Assembly (NCBI RefSeq): GCF_019417665.1
Contig: NZ_DXUU01000003.1
Coordinates: forward strand, 1-64,000
Direction of reading: 5' to 3'
DNA length: 64,000 nt
Source: Ruminococcus sp.
Lineage (GTDB): Bacteria > Bacillota > Clostridia > Oscillospirales > Ruminococcaceae
Shown here: piece by piece, positions 42,898 to 50,202 of the stretch
How positions within the stretch are numbered: position 1 is the stretch's first letter
Layout: each line of letters opens with the position of its first letter
The notes under the pieces: generated by a model
The model's database searches: none
What the model was told of the DNA's origin: nothing
Seen by the model: the letters and a program-made list of their open reading frames with translations, nothing else
Translations under genes and position numbers: made by a program

Positions 42898-44088
42898 ATG
42901 GACTGGATTGCATGGACTGCCTTGACTGTGGCAATCACCCTGCTGCTTATTCTGGGCATAGTACATATGCACCAGAAACAGCAGATGCAGCAGCAGCACA
43001 GCGAAGATCAAAAAGCACTGACTGCCCTGCAGCAAGAGATGAATCGCACCCAAAAGGAATTGTGCCACGAAAAAGATATCATTGGATTGATCCAGGAGCA
43101 CATGGTAGAAGGAATTCTGATCCTGGATGATTCCGATAAGATCCAACTGGCAAACCGTACAGCCACAGCGCTGTTGGAAATTGCCAAGGGGGAATGGGAG
43201 GATAAATCCATTTTCATTCTCACAGACAACCAGAAATTTCTGAATGCTCTGCGAAAATCCAAAACAGAGCACCATACATCTGTCCGCCAGCTTTTGAAAA
43301 TTGACGGAAAATACATCCGTGCTCACATCAGCCGGGTGGAAATGGGCGGCATTTTCGGTACGATTATTCTCCTGGTGGATGTGACCTACAGCGTCAAGGC
43401 AGAAAAAATGCGGCAGGAATTCACAGCAAATGTCTCCCACGAACTGAAAACGCCTCTGACGACCATCAAAGGCTTCGGAGAAATGTTTGGCAGCGGCATG
43501 ATCACCAAGACAGAAGATGTGCTCAAATACGGTGCCATGATTGAACGAGAAAGCGAACGGCTGCTTTTTCTCATCAATGACATCATCCGTCTCTCTGAGA
43601 TCGAAGAACATACAGAAATGCTGGATACCCCTGTAGAACTTTCTGTCTCCGCCAGAAGCGCTATTCAGATCCTGGAGCCGCAGATCCAACAAAATCAGAT
43701 CCAGGTGACACTAGACGGTACCTGTCTCCTGCTGCATAGCAACGAGGGGTATATCCGAGAACTGTTCATCAACCTGATCGACAATGCCATCAAATACAAC
43801 AACTCCGGCGGTCAAGTGCACATTTCCATTGCCCACGTGGAACAGCAGGCAAAGATCGTCATCTCCGACAACGGCATCGGCATTCCCTTGAACGCACAGA
43901 GCCGGATTTTCGAACGGTTTTACCGTGTGGACAAAAGCCGTTCCAAACAACGTGGCGGCACAGGTCTGGGGTTGTCCATTGTCAAACATATCGTTGACTG
44001 CCATGACGGCACCATTTCTCTCCGAAGCAAACTGGGAAAAGGCACAGAGATCACCATTTTGCTGCCCATTGAGAACAGAACAGTGTGA
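42898..44088 (+). CDS. PhoR-like sensor histidine kinase
   Basis: This 396-residue kinase has one N-terminal transmembrane helix (about residues 4-24) and essentially no extracellular domain, then a coiled segment, a PAS-like domain (about residues 60-160, MVEGILILDDSDKIQLANRT), the dimerisation helix with phospho-acceptor His181 (TANVSHELKTPLTTIKG) and the ATPase domain (NLIDNAIKYNN, ISDNGIGIP, GGTGLGLSIVKH). The single helix and PAS domain match PhoR kinases of Firmicutes, often phosphate sensing, but no pst or phoU gene is present here, so the signal is open. Confidence 0.92.
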   Translation: MDWIAWTALTVAITLLLILGIVHMHQKQQMQQQHSEDQKALTALQQEMNRTQKELCHEKDIIGLIQEHMVEGILILDDSDKIQLANRTATALLEIAKGEWEDKSIFILTDNQKFLNALRKSKTEHHTSVRQLLKIDGKYIRAHISRVEMGGIFGTIILLVDVTYSVKAEKMRQEFTANVSHELKTPLTTIKGFGEMFGSGMITKTEDVLKYGAMIERESERLLFLINDIIRLSEIEEHTEMLDTPVELSVSARSAIQILEPQIQQNQIQVTLDGTCLLLHSNEGYIRELFINLIDNAIKYNNSGGQVHISIAHVEQQAKIVISDNGIGIPLNAQSRIFERFYRVDKSRSKQRGGTGLGLSIVKHIVDCHDGTISLRSKLGKGTEITILLPIENRTV

Positions 44089-44118
44089 TACCAATCCCAC
44101 ATCAACCTATTGAACATA

Positions 44119-44154
44119 AAACAGCCCTGCAAGTACATGTTTGCAGGGCTGTTT
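44119..44154 (+). terminator. Terminator after the sensor kinase
   Basis: AACAGCCCTGCAA and TTGCAGGGCTGTT form a 13-pair stem (loop GTACATGT), followed by TG. It lies 30 bases after the kinase stop and faces the converging CAP-dockerin gene. Confidence 0.85.
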
Positions 44155-44171
44155 GCATTCAGTCATAAATT

Positions 44172-45023
44172 TTAAGGCAACACTGGAATCTGCATCACAA
44201 TATGCATCAGAAACTGCATTAGGGTAAGAACATCTTTCTGATCGATCACCCCATCCTGATAGCAGTCCGCCTGAACCTGCTGCACTTCACTAGCAGTCAC
44301 CTGTCCCAGCATGATCTGCTGCAACAGAACTACATCCGCCAGGCCGACCTCCTTGTCCATATTGACATCGCCTATTTTGGTACAAAGAGACATTCCATCG
44401 GACATGGTATTGCTAGTCGTGGTGCCAGTCGAGTTCAGATCCGTCATCGTATCTGTCGTAGTCACTGTGGTTTCAGCTTTTCCTGGTATCCATGCTCCCT
44501 CCAGAGGTGTTTCGGAAGAGATCACCACTAATTCCCAATAATAGAAATAGTATTCCGGATCATCCTCCAGATAGCTTATGCCAACACCGATGTACTCATA
44601 ATGTTCCCCCAACATAGCGGCACGATGCAGCGGGGAATTTTTCCAGGCCTCAACAACGCCCTCCGGTGTTTCATAACCAGCTGCAACGTTTTCTGCAGCA
44701 TAGCAATTGGTATCCAGTCCCATTTCATCTACTACCGTAAACCAATCTTCACCGGATGGTCTTATGTGACCATACGCCTGCTGCTGTTCCTGCGCACGGA
44801 TAGAAGAGGCCTCCAGCAAAACAGGAGCGATCTGCAGCGGCTCCAGCCCGTTTTCAGCCCGAAAAGCATTGACCAGCACAGCGACTTCTTCTGGATATCC
44901 GCTCATATCCAGTACCTCTGCCTGATATTCTGCCGCTGCCCGTACTCCGCTTGTGTGCAGTGAAAAAACAGAAAGACAAACCGCCAGGATACAGACCATG
45001 CAACTTCGTATCAAATGTTTCAT
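44172..45023 (-). CDS. Secreted CAP-domain protein with C-terminal dockerin
   Basis: This 283-residue protein has a signal peptide (about residues 1-30), a CAP/SCP domain (about residues 40-175: VAVLVNAFRAENGLEPLQIA, YGHIRPSGEDWFTVV, AENVAAGYETPEGVVEAWKN, SPLHRAAMLGEHYEYIGVGI), a Thr/Ser-rich linker and a type I dockerin with two calcium-binding repeats (IGDVNMDKEVGLADVVLLQQ, then ADCYQDGVIDQKDVLTLMQF). The dockerin should dock to a cohesin on a scaffoldin. CAP domains have varied roles and the activity here is unknown. The ATG at 45023 lies ten bases after AAAGGAG. Confidence 0.9.
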   Translation of the reverse strand: MKHLIRSCMVCILAVCLSVFSLHTSGVRAAAEYQAEVLDMSGYPEEVAVLVNAFRAENGLEPLQIAPVLLEASSIRAQEQQQAYGHIRPSGEDWFTVVDEMGLDTNCYAAENVAAGYETPEGVVEAWKNSPLHRAAMLGEHYEYIGVGISYLEDDPEYYFYYWELVVISSETPLEGAWIPGKAETTVTTTDTMTDLNSTGTTTSNTMSDGMSLCTKIGDVNMDKEVGLADVVLLQQIMLGQVTASEVQQVQADCYQDGVIDQKDVLTLMQFLMHIVMQIPVLP

Positions 45024-45068
45024 ACTACCACACTCCTTTGCAATATTTGCACGAACCCATTTGCTTTT

Positions 45069-45097
45069 ATTATAGCACACATAACAAAAAAATGCAA
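45069..45097 (-). promoter_or_regulatory. Promoter of the CAP-dockerin gene
   Basis: Read leftwards: TTGCAT, 17 bases ending TGC, TATAAT (extended -10), about 40 bases before the start. Confidence 0.88.
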
Positions 45098-45140
45098 CAT
45101 TTTAAAAGAAAATATAGTAAACCTTTTGTGCTGCTTTTGC

Positions 45141-45175
45141 AAAAAAACACCGTATGAGAAACTCACACGGTGTTC
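45141..45175 (-). terminator. Terminator of the acyl-CoA synthetase gene
   Basis: Read leftwards, AACACCGTGTGAG and CTCATACGGTGTT pair around TTT and are followed by TTTTT. It lies about 30 bases after the stop. Confidence 0.92.
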
Positions 45176-45202
45176 TTCACATTTAATACACAATGGCACA
45201 AA

Positions 45203-46873
45203 TTACTTCTGTGCTGCTGCATCCTCCTTACGAATCTGTGCACGCTTGATCTTGCCGCCCAGTGTCTTCGGCAGCTCATCCACATATTCAATGATGCGAG
45301 GATATTTATACGGTGCAGTGGTATGTTTTACGTGATTTTGCAGTTCCTTGGTCAGTTCTGGGCTGGGAGTATAGCCCTTTGTCAAAACCACAGTTGCCTT
45401 TACTACCTGACCACGAATCGGATCCGGTGCCGCAGTAATGGCACACTCCAGGACTGCCGGATGCTCAATCAAAGCACTTTCTACTTCGAAAGGTCCGATA
45501 CGATAGCCAGAGCACTTGATAACATCATCGTTTCTGCCCACGAACCAATAATAGCCGTCTGCATCCCGTTCAAAAACATCGTGAGGGCAATAACTTCCGC
45601 CGCCCAGCACTTCCTTTGTCATTTCTGGATTGTTGTAATATCCCACAAACAAACCTGTAGGCCATGCCTTCTTCAAATTCTGCATCACCAGAACGCCGCT
45701 TTCGTTATCCGATACCAGCGTACCATCCTCACGCTGCAATGTGATATCATACAGCGGCGACGGTTTTCCGGTAGAACCGGGCTTCGGAGTGATCCATGGG
45801 AAATTTGCAATCAGAACAGTGCCTTCGGTCTGCCCAAAGCCCTCCCGGATCTCCTTACCAGTAAGTTCCTTCCAGCGGTTGAACACTTCAGGATTCAACG
45901 GCTCACCAGCTGTGGTAAAATTTTCTACACTGGAAAGGTCATAAGAAGCAACGTCCTCTTGAAGCATAAACCGGTACATCGTGGGCGGTGCGCAAAAAGT
46001 TGTAAGCTTGTAGTCCTGGATCTTCTGGAGCAAGTGGGCGGGGATAAACTTGTCCATGTCATATGCAAACTGAACTGCACCGCAGATCCACTGACCATAA
46101 ATCTTGCCCCAGCCAAACTTTGCCCAGCCAGAATCAGAAACACTCATATGCAGCTTGTTCTCCTGCACCTGATGCCAATATTTCGCAGTAACAATATGTC
46201 CCAATGGGTGAGTACAGTTGTGCTGGATCATCTTCGGTTCGCCGGTGGTGCCGGAAGTGAAGTATACCAGCATGGTGTCTGTTGCTTTTGTGCCGGCTTC
46301 GCCAGTCGGGCGTACAAACTCGGTGGAAAATCCGTCCACTTCATCCTGAAAGCTTCTCCAGCCTGCACGTTCGCCATTTACGACAATTTTATTGACAATT
46401 GTGGGAACAGCGGGCTGTGCCCGTTCCACCTGTTCGATCACATAATCGTCATTGACGCAGATCATGGTATGGATCTTTGCACTGTTTCCACGATAGATCA
46501 GATCCTTTTTCGTCAGCTGGAGAGATCCCGGGATCAGAATGGCACCGATCTTATGGAGTGCCACAGCGCATACCCAATATTCCCAGCGGCGGCGCAGAAT
46601 CATCATAACAACTGTGCCCTTCTTGATGCCAAGTCTCAGAAAATAATTCGCAGCCTGGTTGGACAGAAGAGAAATATCGGTAAATGTAAACGTACGCTCC
46701 TCACCGTGATCATCACACCAGACAAGTGCCTTTTTCTCCGGTTCCTGCTTTGCCCATTCGTCAACGATGTCAAAGCCGAAGTTGAAATTCTCCGGGATGT
46801 TGACACGATAATTCTGTTTAAAATCCTCATAGCTGTCAAATTCAATACGCGGTAAATATTTGTCGAGCAGCAT
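45203..46873 (-). CDS. AMP-forming acyl-CoA synthetase (medium-chain type)
   Basis: This 556-residue adenylate-forming enzyme activates a carboxylic acid with ATP and CoA. Motifs: phosphate loop MLVYFTSGTTGEPKMIQH, REGFGQTEGTVLIANFPW, YYWFVGRNDDVIKCSGYRIG, and the C-terminal catalytic Lys in LPKTLGGKIKRAQIRKED. Length and sequence fit the acetyl/medium-chain acyl-CoA synthetase group rather than long-chain or peptide-synthetase types. The substrate cannot be read from sequence; acetate, propionate, butyrate or an aromatic acid are possible. It is a single-gene unit with a strong promoter and terminator. Confidence 0.9.
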   Translation of the reverse strand: MLLDKYLPRIEFDSYEDFKQNYRVNIPENFNFGFDIVDEWAKQEPEKKALVWCDDHGEERTFTFTDISLLSNQAANYFLRLGIKKGTVVMMILRRRWEYWVCAVALHKIGAILIPGSLQLTKKDLIYRGNSAKIHTMICVNDDYVIEQVERAQPAVPTIVNKIVVNGERAGWRSFQDEVDGFSTEFVRPTGEAGTKATDTMLVYFTSGTTGEPKMIQHNCTHPLGHIVTAKYWHQVQENKLHMSVSDSGWAKFGWGKIYGQWICGAVQFAYDMDKFIPAHLLQKIQDYKLTTFCAPPTMYRFMLQEDVASYDLSSVENFTTAGEPLNPEVFNRWKELTGKEIREGFGQTEGTVLIANFPWITPKPGSTGKPSPLYDITLQREDGTLVSDNESGVLVMQNLKKAWPTGLFVGYYNNPEMTKEVLGGGSYCPHDVFERDADGYYWFVGRNDDVIKCSGYRIGPFEVESALIEHPAVLECAITAAPDPIRGQVVKATVVLTKGYTPSPELTKELQNHVKHTTAPYKYPRIIEYVDELPKTLGGKIKRAQIRKEDAAAQK

Positions 46874-46962
46874 AATGCAAATGCTCCTTTTCTATTCAAT
46901 TTTTTTGCAATTTTCTGCAATCTCGCCTGTATACATTACATAAAATTGGCGACATTGTTTTT

Positions 46963-46991
46963 ATTATACTATATTCCCCTGACATTGTCAA
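46963..46991 (-). promoter_or_regulatory. Promoter of the acyl-CoA synthetase gene
   Basis: Read leftwards: TTGACA, 17 bases, TATAAT, about 85 bases before the start codon. Confidence 0.9.
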
Positions 46992-47093
46992 GGAAAATCT
47001 AACGTTTTCCTCGCATTTTCAAAAATACTTGTTTTTCTGTAGCCGACTGCTGTTTTTCTACAGCGGACGAAGGGATTTTGTTTCAAAAATTAC

Positions 47094-47121
47094 TTGACAA
47101 GCTAAAAAAATGTGGTATAAT
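47094..47121 (+). promoter_or_regulatory. Promoter of the small ORF/rtcB unit
   Basis: TTGACA, 16 bases, TATAAT. It is the only strong rightward promoter seen before rtcB. Confidence 0.88.
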
Positions 47122-47151
47122 AGATGAAAACAAGAAAGGCAGGTGAATCTC

Positions 47152-47241
47152 ATGCGAAACCGTACATATCATAAGAGTGTAAAACTGAACAGCACAAAAA
47201 GCAACCGAAGCATGATCATTCCCTGCGCACGGCAGATCTGA
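47152..47241 (+). CDS. 29-residue basic leader or small protein before rtcB
   Basis: A short frame begins MRNRTYHKSVKLNSTKSNRS and ends CARQI. It has a good ribosome binding site (AGGTGA, seven bases before the ATG), starts about 25 bases after the expected transcript start, and is followed 30 bases later by a terminator. It resembles no peptide family I know and is rich in Arg, Lys, Ser and Asn. It may be a leader peptide that controls the terminator before rtcB, or a small protein made from its own short transcript. Translation is likely from the signals; function is unknown. Confidence 0.45.
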   Translation: MRNRTYHKSVKLNSTKSNRSMIIPCARQI

Positions 47242-47271
47242 CACATCTATCTGATCACATTCTGGAAATCC

Positions 47272-47306
47272 ATGCACTTTTGCTTTCAGCAGAGGTGCAT
47301 TTTTTA
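47272..47306 (+). terminator. Terminator between the small ORF and rtcB
   Basis: ATGCACTTTTGCT and AGCAGAGGTGCAT form a 13-pair stem (two G-U pairs, loop TTC), followed by TTTTTTATT. It lies 140 bases before rtcB with no second promoter found in between, so rtcB probably depends on read-through. Confidence 0.85.
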
Positions 47307-47445
47307 TTCCCAAAATGACGCATGAAATGTATAATTTACAATTATAATATCGCTTACAGTGATAAATCGATGGTTTGTTTGTCAAGTTCCATATACAAAA
47401 ATATACATTCATGTCCCGGCGCAGGTACAACAGAAAGGAACAGAA

Positions 47446-48654
47446 ATGCTCACATTAAACGGAAAATACAACGAAGCAAAGGTCTTTACAGATCACATTG
47501 ACGACACTGCCGTGAGGCAGATCATTCAACTGTGCAGCCAGCCCATGGCAGAAGGCGCCAAGATCCGCATTATGCCGGATGTCCATGCCGGTGCAGGCTG
47601 CACCATCGGTACTACAATGACCATTACGGACAAAGCTGTGCCGAATCTGGTAGACGTGGATATTGGCTGCGGCATGGAGGTCGTCCGGCTCAAGGAGACC
47701 CATCTGGAGCTGCAAAAGCTAGACAAGCTGATCTACCAGAAAATTCCTTCCGGCTTTTCCATCCGTGAAAAACCGCACCGCTATGCACAGAACATTGACC
47801 TGACAAAACTATACTGCTACAAGTATATCAATTCCATTCGTGCAGAACGGAGCATCGGCACACTGGGCGGCGGCAATCATTTCATTGAAGCAGACAAGGG
47901 CAGTGACGGCAGTCTTTACCTGATGCTGCACTCCGGCTCACGGCACCTGGGTGTGGAAACGGCGCAGTATTACCAGGAAGAGGCGTATCGTCGCCTCAAC
48001 GGCTGCTCCAAGGCAGACCTGGACGCCCTGATTGCCAAGTTGAAAGCTGCCGGAAAGGAAAAGCAGATCCAGACGGAATTGCAGAAGCGGAAAAATACCA
48101 AATACACCAGCGTACCGAAGCCCCTTGCCTATACCGAGGGAGAGTTGTTTGAACAGTATCTCCACGACATGAAGCTGGTACAGGAATTCGCCATGTGGAA
48201 CCGCAAGGCAATGATGGATGAACTTATCAAGGGCATGGGACTCCACGTGGCAGAGCAGTTCACCACCATCCACAACTATATTGACACAGAGCACATGATT
48301 TTGCGTAAGGGTGCCGTTTCGGCACAGTTGAGCGAAAAGCTGCTGATACCCATCAACATGCGTGACGGCAGTCTCATCTGCGTGGGAAAGGGCAATCCCG
48401 ACTGGAATTATTCCGCGCCCCACGGTGCAGGCAGAGTGCTTTCCCGTTCTGCCGCCCGGAATACGTTTACCGTATCAGAATTCAAAAAGCAGATGAAGGG
48501 CATCTATACCACTTCTGTCAACAAGGACACCCTGGACGAGTGCCCCATGGCATACAAGTCCATGGAGGAAATTTTGCAGTGCATCGGCGATACAGTAGAA
48601 GTTATGGATATCATCCGTCCCATTTATAATTTCAAGGCAGGTGAGGAAGCATGA
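47446..48654 (+). CDS. rtcB: RtcB-family RNA ligase
   Basis: This 402-residue protein belongs to the RtcB family, GTP- and Mn-dependent ligases that join 2',3'-cyclic phosphate or 3'-phosphate ends to 5'-OH ends of RNA, used for repair. Metal-binding and guanylylation motifs: IMPDVHAGAGCTIGTTMTIT, VDVDIGCGMEVVRL, GTLGGGNHFIEA, LMLHSGSRHLGVETAQYY and SAPHGAGRVLSRSAAR. It is shorter than E. coli RtcB and resembles the RtcB2-type form common in Clostridia. The ATG at 47446 is chosen because AAAGGA lies six bases ahead and MLTLNGKYNEAKVF is the family start. The next gene overlaps its stop. Confidence 0.93.
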   Translation: MLTLNGKYNEAKVFTDHIDDTAVRQIIQLCSQPMAEGAKIRIMPDVHAGAGCTIGTTMTITDKAVPNLVDVDIGCGMEVVRLKETHLELQKLDKLIYQKIPSGFSIREKPHRYAQNIDLTKLYCYKYINSIRAERSIGTLGGGNHFIEADKGSDGSLYLMLHSGSRHLGVETAQYYQEEAYRRLNGCSKADLDALIAKLKAAGKEKQIQTELQKRKNTKYTSVPKPLAYTEGELFEQYLHDMKLVQEFAMWNRKAMMDELIKGMGLHVAEQFTTIHNYIDTEHMILRKGAVSAQLSEKLLIPINMRDGSLICVGKGNPDWNYSAPHGAGRVLSRSAARNTFTVSEFKKQMKGIYTTSVNKDTLDECPMAYKSMEEILQCIGDTVEVMDIIRPIYNFKAGEEA

Positions 48655-48824
48655 ATCAGTTCGTTCCCTTCGAAAAGTGCAGCAAAAAGGAACAGAAACG
48701 CCGCAATGCACTCCGGCGGAGAGATTGGGGCAGCATTGATCCGGTAACAAAAGTGGCAGATACCAATGTCAAGCGCTATCGCCGGAAAGAAAAGCATCCG
48801 AAGCGGATAGAGAATGAATGGTAA
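48651..48824 (+). CDS. 57-residue basic protein coupled to rtcB
   Basis: This frame begins MNQFVPFEKCSKKEQKRRNA and ends in a basic stretch (KRYRRKEKHPKRIENEW). Its ATG overlaps the rtcB stop (ATGA), the classical layout for translational coupling. About one third of the residues are Lys or Arg, suggesting RNA binding. The codon use looks like that of rtcB and there is no other frame of note. It may serve with the ligase, but no function is known to me. Confidence 0.75.
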   Translation: MNQFVPFEKCSKKEQKRRNALRRRDWGSIDPVTKVADTNVKRYRRKEKHPKRIENEW

Positions 48825-48999
48825 AGGCAGTCTCCATATTATTCCTTACTCATCTTCAAAAAAGTCCCTTGACAATGAAGTTTTTGGTTCAACAATTTTT
48901 CAAAAATGCTGGTGGGGTCAGGTGGCAAAGTCTCTTGTCACACAGATTGCCCAAACAATATCACAGATTCCATCCCACAAATTACACATCCATAAATTC

Positions 49000-49046
49000 G
49001 ATTTTGTGAAAAAACATGTTTTTGATTTTGTGAAAAAACATGTTTT
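49000..49046 (+). repeat. Tandem 24-bp repeat before the orphan-gene promoter
   Basis: GATTTTGTGAAAAAACATGT plus TTTT occurs twice back to back (second copy one base shorter), ending four bases before the -35 box at 49051. Each unit contains the palindrome AAAACATGTTTT. It could be a binding site for a dimeric regulator or a simple duplication. The rest of the gap from 48825 shows nothing else. Confidence 0.7.
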
Positions 49047-49050
49047 CCAC

Positions 49051-49079
49051 TTGACAAACCCTGCCAAATCCACTATAAT
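49051..49079 (+). promoter_or_regulatory. Promoter of the orphan membrane gene (copy A)
   Basis: TTGACA, 17 bases, TATAAT. The 29-base block differs from the valS promoter at only two spacer positions, showing that promoter and leader were duplicated together. Confidence 0.92.
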
Positions 49080-49090
49080 AATAGAATGTT

Positions 49091-49168
49091 GAAATGCAGT
49101 GAAAAGGAGGAGTATCCTGCACTAGATTTTTCGGATGGTGTGGGAAAAGGCAGCCTTTGGAGCAGTGC
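49091..49168 (+). ncRNA. Shortened T-box stem I relic, specifier GCA
   Basis: GAAATGCAGTGAAAAGGAGG and the following AGTATCCTGC are identical to the valS T-box start. The specifier-loop layout is kept: AAGG/CCTT base, AGTA on the 5' side, and AAAGGCAG on the 3' side, closed by TCCTGCAC with GTGTGGGA. The distal part of stem I is about 30 bases shorter than in the valS copy, and the specifier position is GCA (49150-49152) instead of GTA. No T-box sequence, antiterminator or terminator follows; the next gene begins 13 bases later. It is either a decaying copy or a tRNA-binding element working at translation. Confidence 0.7.
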
Positions 49169-49181
49169 GAGGTGATTTCAC

Positions 49182-49811
49182 ATGGAACTACAAGTAAAAC
49201 TAGAAGCAAAAGAAGGTACAGAACTATATCTACTTTATGACAATCAGGAGTACGATCTCTATGGTGACGATGAGATAACGATATCTTGTTCGGCAATTAC
49301 GTCAATGGAAATTTATTCGAAGCCAACCACAAAACAGGATTTGAAACATGTCTGGTGTACTGCGCCGTTTCGGATTTTGTTAGGATTTTGGGATATATTC
49401 TTTTCTAACACGCCTGATCAATGGATTAAGGACGTGGAACCGTATGTTTTTTCTTGCAGCTATACGGTGACAAAGCCAGATATTACAATTAAATATACAC
49501 CGTCCCGATACGATGAAATTACCCATGCCTGCCGTTCGCCGAAAATCATGGTGAATCAGAAAGAAATCATTCCGATTGTTACACCGAATCCGCTACACGC
49601 AAAACTCTGCTTCTGGAAATATTGCCGGCATATCACTTCTATTTGCTTTGATGGCTTGTTAATTTGGGGAATTCTTTGGATTTTAATCAGGAAATTACCA
49701 GTGATCTGGATTCTTCTGATGGTAGGAACCCTGACGGTTTGTATCTATTGCATTATCCATGAGCTTCAGAACTGGAAAAAGGTACAGATGTTTTTGCCTG
49801 AAGAGGAATGA
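49182..49811 (+). CDS. Orphan membrane protein, unknown function
   Basis: This 209-residue protein is not recognised. Residues 1 to about 150 form a soluble, beta-rich domain (MELQVKLEAKEGTELYLLYD, EITISCSAITSMEIYSKPTT, CSYTVTKPDITIKYTP) and the C-terminus holds two adjacent transmembrane helices (about residues 152-190, ICFDGLLIWGILWILI and VIWILLMVGTLTVCIYC). It starts seven bases after GAGGTG. The gene is more AT-rich than valS beside it, which suggests later arrival. It sits between two copies of the valS promoter/T-box start, so it may have been inserted with, or have caused, that duplication. Confidence 0.65.
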   Translation: MELQVKLEAKEGTELYLLYDNQEYDLYGDDEITISCSAITSMEIYSKPTTKQDLKHVWCTAPFRILLGFWDIFFSNTPDQWIKDVEPYVFSCSYTVTKPDITIKYTPSRYDEITHACRSPKIMVNQKEIIPIVTPNPLHAKLCFWKYCRHITSICFDGLLIWGILWILIRKLPVIWILLMVGTLTVCIYCIIHELQNWKKVQMFLPEEE

Positions 49812-49841
49812 ATGGTTTCAAAAAATCTTCTGCTTGCCCAC

Positions 49842-49870
49842 TTGACAAACCCTGCCGAATTCACTATAAT
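49842..49870 (+). promoter_or_regulatory. Promoter of valS (copy B)
   Basis: TTGACA, 17 bases, TATAAT, just before the T-box leader. Confidence 0.92.
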
Positions 49871-49879
49871 ATAGGATAG

Positions 49880-50156
49880 AATATTGAAATGCAGTGAAAA
49901 GGAGGAGTATCCTGCGCCGGCTCTTTCAGAGAGAAAACGGTTGGTGCGAGTTTTTGGACGGTGCAGGAGAAGGTAGCCTTGGAGCAGTGCAGAAGAAGTT
50001 CTCGTCCGGAGAATGGGTAATCTGCACCGGGTGCGCCCGTTCCAGCGCAGGCAGAGTTTTTCTGCAATGAGTGCGGCAGTTTTTGTTGCCGAATTCAGGT
50101 GGTAACACGGACAAATGTTCGCCCTGAGCAATCTTTCAGATTGCCGGGGTGTTTTT
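49880..50156 (+). promoter_or_regulatory. T-box riboswitch for valS, valine specifier GUA
   Basis: This leader has all T-box parts. Stem I: AAGG/CCTT base, specifier loop with AGTA on the 5' side and GAAGGTAG on the 3' side, and the TCCTGC/GCAGGA stem above it. The specifier codon is GTA (49973-49975), valine, fitting the downstream gene. The T-box sequence is TTCAGGTGGTAACACGG (near 50094-50110). The terminator pairs CCCTGAGCAATCT with AGATTGCCGGGG followed by TTTTTT (50122-50156). Uncharged tRNA-Val should stabilise the antiterminator and allow valS to be transcribed. Confidence 0.95.
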
Positions 50157-50202
50157 TATTGCGGCAATCAGCACATATTATACATGGAAAGGAAAAGTAA
50201 CT

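Noticed and set aside
45170..46855. Long rightward frame opposite the acyl-CoA synthetase gene
   Set aside because: The leftward frame has all adenylate-forming motifs, promoter and terminator; the rightward one is a shadow.
48991..49046. CRISPR-like repeat array
   Set aside because: There are only two direct copies, with no spacer between them and no cas genes in the window.
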